This document shows, one piece after another, positions 34,759 through 46,669 of a stretch of 64,000 nt of DNA. How positions within the stretch are numbered: the stretch's first letter is position 1; each line of letters begins with the position of its first letter. The DNA is from Cunninghamia lanceolata (Eukaryota; Streptophyta; Pinopsida; Cupressales; Cupressaceae): contig BSBN01001483.1 in NCBI GenBank assembly GCA_027924645.1, positions 806,001 through 870,000 of the forward strand. Reading direction: 5' to 3'. The notes beneath the pieces were generated by a model. It was not told where the DNA came from. It searched no databases and saw nothing but the letters and a program-made list of their open reading frames with translations. Made by a program: the position numbers and the translations under genes.

Positions 34759-35787
34759 ATGTCTAGAAAGAAGGAAAGTTCACAGTTTGATGGAACAAAT
34801 TATTCCATCTAGAAGATCCGCATGCAAACCCATCTCATATGCTTAGGTTTTGATGTATGGAAAATAACCCAATCAAAGTATGAAGTGCCAACTTGGATGG
34901 TCCTAAATCTAAAGATGAGATTAAGGAGTATGAGTTGAATATCAAAGCTAAAGATGCACTGTTAAATGTCCTATTTGACACTCACATGACAAAGATCATG
35001 GAGCTAGATACTTCTCATGAAATCTAGGAGAAGTTGAAGAACATATATGAAGGAGATGAATTTGTGAAAAGTGCCAAGTTGCAAAGCTTGAAGGCAAAAT
35101 ATGAGAGTTTGAAGATGAGTCAAGATGAGAACATTCCATCCTATATGCAAAAGATTGATGAGCTTGTAAGTGGTATCAAAAGTGTGGGAGGTAAGATTGA
35201 AGACCCTGAAATTGTGAATAAAATTCTAAGATCATTGCCTGAATCCTATTGTCATAAGGTGGATGAAATTGAAGAAATAATGATAGTGACAACAATTACA
35301 AAAGATCAGTTGCTTAGGAAGCTAACAATTTTTGAGATGAGGGAACCTAGTGATTCACTTCCTAAGACAGAGACTGCTTTCAAGGCCATCACTTCACAAA
35401 GGCCTTCTAGACTTGATAAGTAGAAGTTGGAACCAGATTATGAGCTTGAAGAAATGGAGGCAAATTTTATCAGCAGTCTACCTAGAGGTTGGTAAGTTCA
35501 AAGGCAAATTACTTTTTAAATGTTTTACTTGTGGTAAAATTGGTCATTATGCCTCTAGATGTCCTAAGAAAGTTCCAAAAAGGTCTGAGAATAGACCTAG
35601 GATTCCAAAGAAATTTTATTATGTTAAAATTTTTGATGATGGAGTAACAAATGATGAATTAGATAATGGTAGTACTACTAGAAATGAATGCTTGATCATT
35701 TCTATTAAAGAAGAACATGTGCCTACTAATCTTGCTAGCTATGTGAAGGAAGAAAAACCAATGGAGGAAAGTGCCTTGGCTGTTTAG
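34759..35787 (+). pseudogene. C4 gag
   Basis: The ATG at 34759 opens a UBN2-type copia gag (QFDGTNYSI*KIRMQ, with TGG changed to TAG). It continues in a second frame at 35034-35423 (FVKSAKLQSLKAKYESLKM) and returns to the first frame by 35500. A perfect CCHC knuckle, CFTCGKIGHYASRC, lies at about 35526-35567 and is followed by basic residues. Two frame changes and several TAG stops disable the gene. The ATG was chosen by position after the primer site and by similarity to copia gag starts. Confidence 0.85.
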
Positions 35788-38700
35788 GTTGTGCAAGACA
35801 AAGATGAATGGGTTATTGATAGTGGATGCTCTCATCACATGACTGGAGACAAAAGTAAGTTCATAAGTTTTGGAAAGATATGATGGAGGACTGGTTAGGT
35901 TTGGTGATGATACAACTGGTAAGATTTGTGGAAAAGGATCTATTTCTTTTGATGGCAAGCATAACATTGATGATGTCTTATATATGAAGGGATTAAAGCA
36001 TAATCTCTTGAGTGTCGATCAGATGTGTGGGAAAGGTTATGAACTTAGATTCAAGGACAATGGATGTAAGATCTTGGAAAGCTCCAAAATAGTGATTGCA
36101 ACTGGTAAGAAGACAAGAGGTAACATTTATCATTTGAAAGGGACTAATGAATATTGTTTGTTGGATTAGAATGATGAAAGTTGGTTGTGGCATAGAAGCT
36201 TGTGTCATATCAATTTTGACAACATGCTGAAAATAAATTTCACTCAGGTTGTAAGAGATTTGCCCAAGCTTGTGAAACCTACTGATACATTGTGCAAGGA
36301 GTGCCAATTTGAAAAATAGACAAGAACAAATTTCAAGAGCAAGGACCAATCTATTGATGAACTACTAGAATTAGTGCATACAGATCTATGTGGGCCTACC
36401 AGAGTAAGAAGTCTACAAGGAGACATGTATTTCATGTTGTTAATTGATGATTATTCTAGAATGACTTAGGTTACCTTCTTAAAAGAAAAAGTAGAAGCCC
36501 TAGAAAAGTTCAACGCATTCAAGGCAATGGTTGAGAATGAGCTAGATTTGAAGATTAGGTGCTTGAGGTGTGATAGAGGTGGAGAGTTTACATCAAATGA
36601 GTTTAACTTCTTCTATGAGAAACAAGGGATAAAGAGACAATTATCTACACCTAGGACTCCACAACAAAATGGAGTAGTTGAAAGGAAGAACATGACAGTT
36701 CAAGAGGCTGCTAGAACAATGATGAAGGAGGCTGACCTACCAGAAGTATATTGGAGAAAGGCAATTCACACTACTGTATACATTTTAAATAGAGTCCAAG
36801 TCAAAGGTAATAGTTCTAAGACTCCTTATGAATTTTGGCATGGTAAAGTTCCTAATGTGAAATATTTCAAATTTTTTGGTAGTAAGTGTTATATTAGAAG
36901 AGATGAAGATCTAGGTAAGTTTGATGCAAGATGTGATGAAGGTATCTTCCTTGGATACTCTACCAAGAGCAAGGCTTACTAGTGCTACAATAATAGGTTG
37001 AAGAAGATCATTGAAAGTTCAAATGTCAAAGTTGATGAAAGCAAGGAAAAGGTATCAAGTGGATATGAATCAAATGAACCAGATGTTTCAACAAGCAAAG
37101 AAGTGGTGCAGATAGAAGATAGTTCATATGAAGAGAAACAAGCTCTGAAAATTGTCTCCAAGACACCGAGGTATGTAAAACTAAATCATTCTAAAGATCA
37201 AATCATAGGAGATAAGAGCAAAGGAATTATGACCAGAAGAAGAGTTGTAGAAGAACAAGTAAATTTCTGTTTAATTTCCAAGATTGAACCTAAGACTATG
37301 AATGAAGCTTGCAATGATGAGAATTAGGTAAAGGCTATGAAAGAAGAACTGATGCACATAGAGAAGAATCAGACTTGGGATCTTGTTCCCAGACTAGTAG
37401 ATAAAAATGTAATTGGCACCAAATGGGTCTTCAAGAATAAGATGAATGAGAATGATGAAGTGGTAAGAAACAAAGCAAGGTTCGTATGCAAAGGATACTC
37501 TCAAATTGAAGGAATAGATTTTGAGGAAACATTTGCACCTGTGGCAAGGATTGAGGCAATAAGAATGTTTTTAGCATTTGCAACCTACAAAGATTTCAAG
37601 GTATATCAAATGGATGTGAAGTCTGCATTCTTGAATGGAAAATTGGAAGAAGTCTATATTGAACAATCAGAAGGATTTCAATCATTAGATCAGGGTGACA
37701 TGGTGTGCAAATTGAAGAAAGCATTGTATGGACTGAAACATACTCCCAGGGCCTAGTATACAAGGTTGGATAAGTATCTAATACAATTAAGATTCAATAA
37801 AGTTACTACTGACAACATTCTCTATTTCAAGATCAATGATGAATAAATCCTAATTGTTGTAGTCATTGTTGATGGCATTATCTTTGGAAGCAATGAAGGT
37901 ATGTGCATGAAGTTTGCTGATGATACGCAAAGTGAATTTGAAATGTCTATGTTTGGTGAGATGAATTTCTTCTTAGGTCTACAAATCAATTAATCAAGTA
38001 AAGGAATCTTCATTTCTCAGTCTAAGTATTTGAAAGAGTTGTTGAATTTTTTTGGGATGGAGGACTCCAAACCGGTAAGCACTCCCATGGTGACTGGTTG
38101 CAAATAAGCAAAAATGATGATTCACCTATCATGGTAGATCAGAAAAGGTATGGATCCATGATTGGAGGATTGATTTATTTGACTCAAACCAAACCTGACA
38201 TAATGTATGCAGTTTGTCTTGTGGCAAGATTTCAAGCAGAACCTAAAGAGTCACATGTGATGGCAGTCAAGAGAATACTGAGATATTTGAAAGGCACATC
38301 AGATTATGGTTTGTGGTACCCAAAAGACAATGATTTCATTCTTAGTGCATACACTAATGTATATTGGGCAGGAGATGTGGATGATAGGAAAAGTACAAGT
38401 GGAGGTGCATTCTTCTTGGGAAAAAGGTTGGTATCCTGGTTAAGAAAAAAATAAGACTCAATATCTCTATCTACTGCAGAAGCAGAATACATTGCAGCAG
38501 CATGCAGTTGCACTCAAGTATTATGGATGAAGAAGACATTGAAGGACATTAGAGTTGTGTATGAAGATCCAATTGCAATCTTTTATGACAATACAAGTGC
38601 CATAAACATATCAAAGAATCCAATAATGAATTCAAGGACAAATCATATATCCATAAGATATCACTTTCTAAGAGAAAAGGTGATAGAGAATGAGGTCAAG

Positions 38701-38820
38701 TTGGAGTATGTATCTACAAAAGATCACATTGCAGACATTTTCACCAAGCCTCTACTTAAGGATACTTTTGAGTATCTCAGAGAAATGTTAGGGGTTATCA
38801 CCCCTCTTGCTCTAAACTAA
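35788..38820 (+). pseudogene. C4 pol: protease, integrase, RT, RNase H
   Basis: The protease keeps WVIDSGCSHHMTG (about 35810). The pre-integrase zinc region shows WHRSLCHI and CKECQFEK (36190-36315). The integrase keeps its three acids in LLIDDYSR, RCDRGGEFTSNEF and QQNGVVERKN (36430-36690). RT runs from NQTWDLVP (about 37367) through [18 protein letters not shown], but the catalytic YVDD is changed to IVDG near 37868. RNase H ends with STAEAEYIAAA (about 38465-38500) and the FTKPLL tail, with the natural stop at 38818-38820. At least ten in-frame stops, nearly all TAG or TAA at Gln or Trp positions, and several frame changes are present. Confidence 0.88.
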
Positions 38821-39125
38821 GATGCACAAGAGTGCATTAGTCCAGTGGTACTTAGAATTTCACCTCTAGATCCATATTGATGCTTGTACGGGCTACTTCT
38901 CAGGGGGAGTAGTCAGATGGAGAGAGTTTAGAAGAGAGTTTTGTTTAGAGCAGAAGAATGCAAGTATGTGCCCTTTGCCATTGATGTCAAAGGGGGAGAG
39001 AATTCATGTGAAAAACTCAGGTAGGAAAGAATGCAGATATGTGAAGAGTAAGAAGGAGAATCTTGTCTTGATGGAAGTTACAATTTTTCACATCATATGT
39101 GGCCATCAATGACAAAGGGGGATAT
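38821..39125 (+). other. C4 3' untranslated region with doubled polypurine tract
   Basis: TGATGTCAAAGGGGGAGAG occurs at about 38982-39000, and AATGACAAAGGGGGATAT at about 39108-39125 abuts the LTR. The pair matches those in C1 and C3. The terminal copy has GGGGGATA where the others have GGGGGAGA. Confidence 0.8.
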
Positions 39126-40578
39126 TGTTGCAAGTATGTACCTAATTGGTGTTGTCATTGGTGTTGATTGTATCCTTATCTTTTGATTGATTAGAAGCCT
39201 TACATGTTGAGGACATTGAGAAAATTAGCACCTCTGGAAGAATTAGAAAGGGAATAGTGAATCACAGTGAAGATAGCGAGTTGCATACTAAAGAACAGTC
39301 GAGAAGATTGCTCTAAATTTATTGTAGATTGAAGATCTTGGTTTGTGGATTGGACGTTATTTAGAGACATGTTTGAAGATGATAAATCCTAAGTTTAAGC
39401 CTCTAGTATGAAGAATTGAGTGAGTTACTTGCACCAGAGTAAAACCTACTTTTTTTATTATTCACTAGTGACAAAGAGAAAGTATTTTACTCTACATTCC
39501 TCTGCATTGATGTATTTTTCTCTACGGTTCTAGAGGGAATTCTAGGATCATGATAAGTGCCTACAACTACAATGGTTCATGATTTGGTGGTCTGCACGCT
39601 ATCTTTCTTTTATGACAGTTGAAGATAGTGAAGTTCATGTGCTTTGGTATGAAGAATCTCATAGATAAAGTGGTTAGAGTTTGTGTGGTTGCTCTTGGTG
39701 ATTACAACATGCTTGTGGATGCCTTCTGATCGTGTTCCTACCTTTTTCATTGGTCCACATTAAGGAATTAAGATCATGTTTTAAGATTATTCCTAGATAA
39801 CATAGTGTGTAACTAGTCTTAGTTGACTTGGTTAATTCCAGTGGATCTGGAGATCTAATGAAGATTGTAGAAGTGAGTTGTGTCATGGAATATCATATTT
39901 GAGTCCCAGCTAAGGTGTGGCATGATTTGCATACATCTTTACTACATTTCCTTAGCATAATTTTGTATTAGGTCAAGACCTATTTTGTAAATGTTTGTAA
40001 TGCTGACCTTGGAGATTGTTCCAATGGTTGATGTTTGTAATACCAACCTTGATGTACATTCCAAGGTTGATGAATGATATATATACTTGAAATTTGGTCA
40101 TGGAAAATATGTCCTTGTGTCAATATGTGAAGTTAAGTGAAGAAGGTAGAGCAGAGCAGAGGAAGAGTATTGCACTTCAATGGAACTAAATTCTGACATG
40201 AAGTAGATGCTTTTATCTCAGTTCAAAACCTTTGGCAGTGAGCCACCCCTTGGTAGTGAGCCACCTCTTGGTAGTGAGCCTTTTTCTGGGTAGTGAGCCC
40301 TAGTGGTAGTGAGCCTCTAATTTTTGGTGTTGTTATAACTTATATATGTTATGGACTAACATCCACCGTGGTTTTTCCCTTAATAGGGTTTTCCACGTAA
40401 AAATTTGGTGTCTCTTGTGTATGATCTTACAATTGTGTTTATGTTTATGAGTTTATGATTTCATGATTTAATAATAACAAATAGTGGACAAGTGTTTAAT
40501 ATTTTAAGATCCAGAATTGGTTAAAGATTTGAGACAACTGATTCACCCCCCCTCTTAGTTGTTTGGTTCATTTCAACA
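39126..40578 (+). repeat. C4 3' LTR (1453 bp)
   Basis: It is co-linear with 33280-34700. TATATATA at about 40078-40085 is followed by five TAGTGAGCC/CAGTGAGCC units (about 40235-40316), against two in the 5' LTR. It ends TTTCAACA. Confidence 0.9.
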
Positions 40579-42477
40579 CTACCATCCCTCCTCCTCCATC
40601 ATATTTCATCCATCAATCCAAAACACATGAACTCATACATCCCCCATCTTATCCTATCCACAAATACAAAGATACTCCCATATCCAAATCCATGCTTCCT
40701 CCCCTTTACCCAACTCCTAATATCCCCATCCTCAAGTTTCCTAATCCTTCCCTCCATAGATCTCATCCCCCTAAATCCTCATCTCCCAAAATCCCTCATC
40801 ATGATCAATGAATGCACACATTACCAAACCTTGAAGCTATCAAACACCCCATGGGATTTTAAAATAACCATTTGAATGCCTCCACCCATAAATAAAAAAT
40901 CAAATGCTTAAAGATTATCATGTTGTAGGGCATCGATACATCACATCCAAGAAAAATCCAAAATCTAAAAGGCTACAAAAGCCCACACCCCCAATTGCTA
41001 AAATGAAAATGGTGTGGGTCCCACAGAAAAAGTGATAAATCCCAAGTGGAGCATCCAAATTCCACTCCATTCCCAAATCCCAAAAAACCACTCCCCATCA
41101 AAACATCTTGCAAATCCTAGAAGTCCATTTGGGTCCCTAAATTCCCCAATCTACAATCCTCCAATCCTTCATCTTGATCCCATAGTAAAACATCCCCATT
41201 ACTCCCTACTCCCCCTCTAAATAAAAAAATTAAATCCATTATAGTGTGAGCAACCATTGGTATTGGTTCCCCTTGACCCCACATCATTTTGAGATACCTT
41301 CATCCCCCATAATATATCACCTATTCTACATATCTCCCCCACCACGTCCCTATGGTCCATGCCCTCACATAATCCATCCATACATCATCTATTTATCATC
41401 CATAATTCACATCATAATCCACTATTTCCATCCATCCTTCATCCACCATCCATCCCATCCACTCCATCTCCATCTCATGCAACCATCTACCAACATATCT
41501 ACGCATAGTAACACTTGACATGGTACACATGCAAAATCCATCCAAAATGGGACAATTCTACCTTGCTATGGAAAAAATGCTTGAGTCCCCATCCTCCTCA
41601 AAATCACTTCCTCTATCCTAATGCATCCATCCCATTCAAATATCAAACATTAAAAATATTAAAAAAAATAGAAAAATCAAAAGCAAGAAAATCAAAATAG
41701 TAAAGATAAAATATTTGTCCAATGGTGAAAACCACTCCTTGTGGTGCCTTGGACATGTACCCTAATGAAAACCCCTCATGTGTGTCATACATAATCCTCC
41801 ATCCATTTGCACCCTACAATTTGGGGTAAATCTTTCTTAGCCTATCATTTCCCCATCCATTGCAAATCCTTATCCTATCATGCTATCCTTTCTCTTCTAC
41901 TTATCCATTCACCCCCTCTACTATCTATCTGATCGTTTCCCCTCCATCCCTTATCCCTATCCACTATCTCCATATCCATACTATCATCCTTTCATCCTTC
42001 TTCCCCACTTGTGATCCTACTAAGGACATGGGCAAAATATGTGAGACATGCCTTGGACACCTCTTGACATGCATCCATCCTTCCACACATATCCTACATG
42101 TGTCCATCCATCCCCACCATCATAACACCTCATCATGAGAAAAACACATCTCTTGAGTGGGGCATCTTATTCCTATGCAACATTGTCCTTGGAGATCACC
42201 TCCAAACTTCTTCCATCCATCTATCCTAATACCATGTATCCTATTATATCCATCCTCTCCCCTATCATTTCCTCCTATCCATTATCCACTATCCCAAATC
42301 CCCTATACTTTCCTCTTATCTACTAGTTCACCTCCCCTCCATCAGCCTAGTCCTGATTTATGGTTTTGCTACAGTCCCAGAGGCTAAAACATCCCGTATC
42401 CCCCATTACATCTGAACTCCTTCATCCATTTATCCTCTATCCTTCATCCATCTTATATCATACTTCCTATACCTATC
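40579..42477 (+). pseudogene. T1, continued: Pro/Ser-rich degenerate coding region
   Basis: Directly after the target-site copy the Pro-rich character of T1 resumes. Frames at 40563-40811 and 40627-40875 are rich in Pro, Ser, His and Ile, and stops then increase. A few longer frames (41246-41518, 41860-42138) have the same composition and no domain that I recognise. The strand is CCATCC-rich and nearly G-free, so open frames arise easily and coding cannot be proven. Confidence 0.4.
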
Positions 42478-43379
42478 TGTTGAACACAATAGGGTGTTAA
42501 GAGGGGGGGTGAATCAACACCTTTAAAAACTTTAACCAAACATTTGCTGATAAAACTAAATAACTTTGAAAACATAAAGGAAAACATGTAATTTCAAAAT
42601 TCAACACATAACACTAGAGTTTTTATGTGGAAAACCCAAAATAGGGAAAAACCATGGTGATGATTAGCTCACAATATAATATGCTCATTACAAAAGGAAT
42701 TACAACGTTATTTTAGAGCTTAAACCCAAGGAAGCTACTACTCCCTGATTTACAGCTTTGGTTTAGGGCTACAACCCAAGGAAGATAATACTTCTTGAAT
42801 GCACAACTCATTGCTATTACAATGATAGTATAGATATAAGGACTGCTATGGAGAACACATCTGTTGTATGTTGATGGTACAGTTTGCTATTCTGGCTCAA
42901 TACATCTTCAAACTGATTTTGTACATTTCATCTCTCTACTTTTGCTCTACTATTCACATTCACCTTAATTGGTTTTCAAATGAATTATATCTTCTATATA
43001 TATCCTCCACAAGATCTTGAAACATTGATTAGGTTGGCATCCAGAACAATATTGAATGTAGCATGTAGCTTATCACTAGTTAGCCTCAACACATGAAAAA
43101 TGATGAGAAAACTTGTTGTGGACCTCAAAGTATTATAAAAAAAATCAAGACACACCTTTCCATACCTTCTAAACTTGGAGAAACTAGTTAGGAGCCTCCA
43201 CATGCAATAGGTACTTAACCAGTCAGCTCATATTCCTTAGCACTGTTGACTATTCATCTTTCAACTATCGAGGAGAAGCCAAAATTTTAATGTGGACCAT
43301 TTGATCACTCATGAACTCAACAACATCCATACTCCTTGTAGAAGAAATATCATACCAAAATGTGTATCCATAAGACAAG

Positions 43380-43451
<72 letters not shown>

Positions 43452-44456
43452 TTCTAGACCTTATGTGATGCTTCACAACCCAAGATATGATGTTGTGGCA
43501 TAATCCAGGGCCTAAAACCTTTTAAGAATGGTCATGGACATAAATGTATGCTACTTACCAGATTTGCACACCTTTGTCTGAAGTTTCTAGAGGGATTTAA
43601 AAATGGCTTAAGTATTCATAGTTTTGGAGGACAGTTATGCTTGAACTTTGTTTGAATGCTTGATGCGGTACTAGAGAATGAAGAGTGTCTACATGTAGAT
43701 CATACTTGATGTATTATGGACCATGTAGAACCTCTGCATAAGCTCAGAAGTAGAACTGTATATGTTTCAACTTGTGTAGAACTTAGCTTGTGCATTTAGG
43801 CTCCAAAATACATTGTGATACCTCTATCACTTGAGCAATGTCTTTGCAGACCACTAGAGCACTTAAGACTTCATCATAGCATATACAATACAAATATTAG
43901 TCATTACTTAGAACCAAATGACAAACAAATATCTTTTGGAGGAATGCAGAGCATTCCATTGTCTCCCCATTATTGCTCTGCTATGTCTGGGTGATGGTCG
44001 ATGTGTTATCCTTTGTAACTTTTCATATTGAATATATGAGAGGCTAAAACCTTGGATATATCATGCTAATACATGCAAGATGCTATCTTTAGAACTGTAA
44101 TGTAAGATATATTTCTTTGCAAAAAAATGCAGAGCAATTCAAGTATACTGTACTTTAGGATTTGTGTTGTGAATGCCTTAGTCAATCTTCCACTTCTTAC
44201 CCTTGAGTACAGTACACCTAACTGATGAGATATGTATGTGTGTATGTAGGAATCATGCAAGGATATGAGTGTTTACCTCTATATCATGTTCAAACCCAAA
44301 ACTGATCCATACTTAGGCTATTTACTCTTCTCTAGGACTGGTTTTCTTTGACCATACTAGCTCTTCCTTTGTACAAGTATGTATATACATTTCCATCTAT
44401 TATATTGACATCAATGTATACTATGTTTACATCAATGACAACACATATGGCCAACA
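42478..44456 (-). repeat. S1: solo LTR of a Sirevirus-like element (1979 bp)
   Basis: The stretch begins TGTTGAACAC and ends GGCCAACA and is flanked on both sides by CTATC (42473-42477 and 44457-44461), a perfect target-site duplication. On the minus strand it starts TGTTGGCCATATGTGTTGTCATTGATG and ends with GATTCACCCCCCCTCTTAACAC before the terminus, as in the LTRs of C1 and C4. A TATATATA box lies on the minus strand near 42995. No primer site, polypurine tract or coding region is present, so it is probably the product of LTR-LTR recombination. Confidence 0.9.
43382..43449. repeat. (TA)n(GA)n compound microsatellite
   Basis: About 29 bp of TA repeats pass directly into about 39 bp of GA repeats within S1. 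Confidence 0.95.
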
Positions 44457-45229
44457 CTATCCTCAATCCTCTATTGACTCCACTCCCTCATCTATCACTC
44501 AATCACTTCATCACCTTATCCAAACCATCCATTACCCCTTTATCCCCTTATCCTTCCTATCCATTATCCATTATCACCTTATCATTTCATCCCAATTATC
44601 ACATCATGCCTCGTCGATAGACTCAAATTTCCCTTGTCATTGGTATCTAGCTAAAGACTATGTACATGCAAACCAATGCCATCCCTCTATCAAATATCCA
44701 AATTTCCCAAGCATCCAAAATTGCAAGAACATCCTTATCAATGCACATCTTAAGCTAAGGAACATAATCACAATCATCTAATCACATCCATGGTCTTGTT
44801 CCCAGCCTTTGATCTAATCATCCATCACCATGATCGGGATATATCATTCCTAATCCTTGTCTTATTCTTATCATCAATAACACAATCCAACATTATCAAT
44901 CCATCAATCTTTGGATTTTTAGCTTGACCAGGGGAAACATCATGTTTGTCTTTGAATCATTTTTTCTACATGCATGCTTTCTTATGTGTGTGTATTATCT
45001 TTTTATCTTGCATCAGCATTGGTCCTTGTAACCTACTTGCCACAATAGTATCATGGTCTTCCATATCATGGTGCTATAAGACACAGGGTTGCTTGTGACC
45101 TTATCTATTAGATTTTACACACTGGACACATTGTCACCCTAATTCCTTGTACCTTGGTTCATAACATCTCATTCTGTATCAAATAAAGATGGCTCTCACT
45201 TATCAATGCATTATTATGCATAATCCATG
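44457..45229 (+). other. T1 tail, non-coding
   Basis: The CCATCC/TTATCC-rich T1 sequence continues to about 44620 and fades into ordinary AT-rich sequence. A purine stretch CCAGGGGAAACATC near 44930 could be a T1 polypurine tract, with the T1 3' LTR after it, but I could not match this to a 5' LTR by eye. Confidence 0.3.
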
Positions 45230-46390
45230 TGTAGCATCGCAAATTGTTTCCACTCATAATTTCACGCTAGGTTTAGCACTCAGTTTAGTGTGTATGTCTC
45301 CACTTAATATGTGCATATATCACTACTTTTCTAAGAAACTTGGTTAAGTCTCTTGTTAACCTACTTTCAAGGACAAATTTCACCAGGACACTAGCACCCC
45401 ACACTAGCATCCTGTATATTGGCACCAAAAGAATTTGAATCTTGAAGTGTCAGCTTTGTTGCATTGAGCGATGTACCTTGCTTGTTAGCCTAGCATGACT
45501 CCTTTGAAAAGTACTTGGGATTGATATATAAACAATCCTCTCTCCCTCATTTAGACACATATGATATAAGATGAATACATGATCTATCTATCAATAAGCT
45601 CTCTATTATTCTCTACAATTTTGAAGCTCTCTAATTGTGAAATACTATTATTATATGCACTAACCTTTATATAGGTATTTGAGGAAGCTTATTCCTTCTC
45701 CATCAACTCCTTGTGTGTGATTTGTGTTGTGACACCAATCCAACTAGGGTTTCATGCTTATGGTAAGTCTATTTCATTGTATTTATTTACTACAATCTTT
45801 ATTAGTTGTTTTGCCTCTGTTCATTGCAAACACACACTCTCTATCATCATCATCATTGCTATTGTGGAGGTGGGAACACCAACATGGTGTTTGACTGAGG
45901 CAATCCCCTATATAACAAAACTATTTTTTGCCTTTTGCATGTGTGTAGATTGCTACAAAAAGTTTCAGACATCAAAAAGTGATAGAAAGATGGAAGGATT
46001 TGAGAGAGAGATCATCGATGGAAGTTCTATCCATACATAAACCCTAAGAACTCTAGCACTCCATGCTAGTGTCTTGCCTAGTCTGTTCGTACTTTTGGTG
46101 CTAGGTTCCATATGATTTACTTATTTTTGTTATGCACTTATTTTCTGTAAATAATAATAGTTGTCTATACATTTTCTCAGTTACTCAATTTTTTCTATAC
46201 ATTGCTGAGTTTAATCAACCCACTTGTTATTAATCTTTCATCATTGCAACAAAGGAACATAATTCCCACCAACATAGTTTGGCTCTTCTCTGGGGAAAAT
46301 GAGTTGTTGGTGGCTTGTGTTCCAATGTTTGATAGGAAATATTGATCTAGTTAGTTCATAATTGATTAGGTCATCTTTTCCCATCACACA
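45230..46390 (+). repeat. T2 5' LTR (probable, about 1.16 kb)
   Basis: The right edge is set by the primer-site-like TTTTGGTGAACCCGACGTG at 46391, preceded by CATCACACA. The left edge is proposed at TGTAGCATCGC (45230) from the TG...CA rule only. ORFs inside, such as 45711-46040, have no recognised motif. Confidence 0.5.
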
Positions 46391-46466
46391 TTTTGGTGAA
46401 CCCGACGTGTCTTACACTTATAAATCTTCATTGTCATGGTTACCAAAATCACACATTTTGGTGAAC
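46391..46466 (+). other. T2 primer-site region, duplicated
   Basis: CACACATTTTGGTGAACCCGACGTG is repeated about 60 bases downstream as CACACATTTTGGTGAACTTGACGTG. The first copy directly follows the LTR and should be the primer site, of the TTTGG-type known from non-chromovirus gypsy elements. Confidence 0.6.
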
Positions 46467-46669
46467 TTGACGTGCTTGCAACCTTCTTTATCTTTGTTAT
46501 GTTTGATTAGTTGATAAATTGATTAGACACTTGTATTATATATATTATTTTGTCTTGTGTATTTAGCTTAGAAAACAAGAAACACTTAAACATTTTTCTT
46601 TTCTTTTAGATTATAAATAAAAAACCAAACAAAAGTTTGCTTTCTTCTAACATATCATCGGCATATCTA

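Larger units (their letters stand above)
33280..40578 (+). mobile_element. C4: nearly complete Sirevirus-like Ty1/copia element
   Basis: LTRs of 1421 bp (33280-34700) and 1453 bp (39126-40578) enclose primer site, gag, protease, integrase, RT, RNase H and a doubled polypurine tract in copia order. Target-site copies CTACT (33275-33279) and CTACC (40579-40583) differ at one base. The element sits inside T1. The LTRs are clearly diverged and pol has stops and frame changes, so it is an old, inactive copy. No extra ORF lies between pol and the 3' LTR, unlike C3. Confidence 0.92.

Noticed and set aside
43382..43449. CRISPR or satellite array
   Set aside because: It is a simple TA/GA dinucleotide tract; no spaced direct repeats are found anywhere in the window.
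45711..46040. 109-codon ORF as a small secreted cysteine-containing protein
   Set aside because: It lies inside the probable T2 LTR, has no recognised domain, and the Met and composition are not distinctive.
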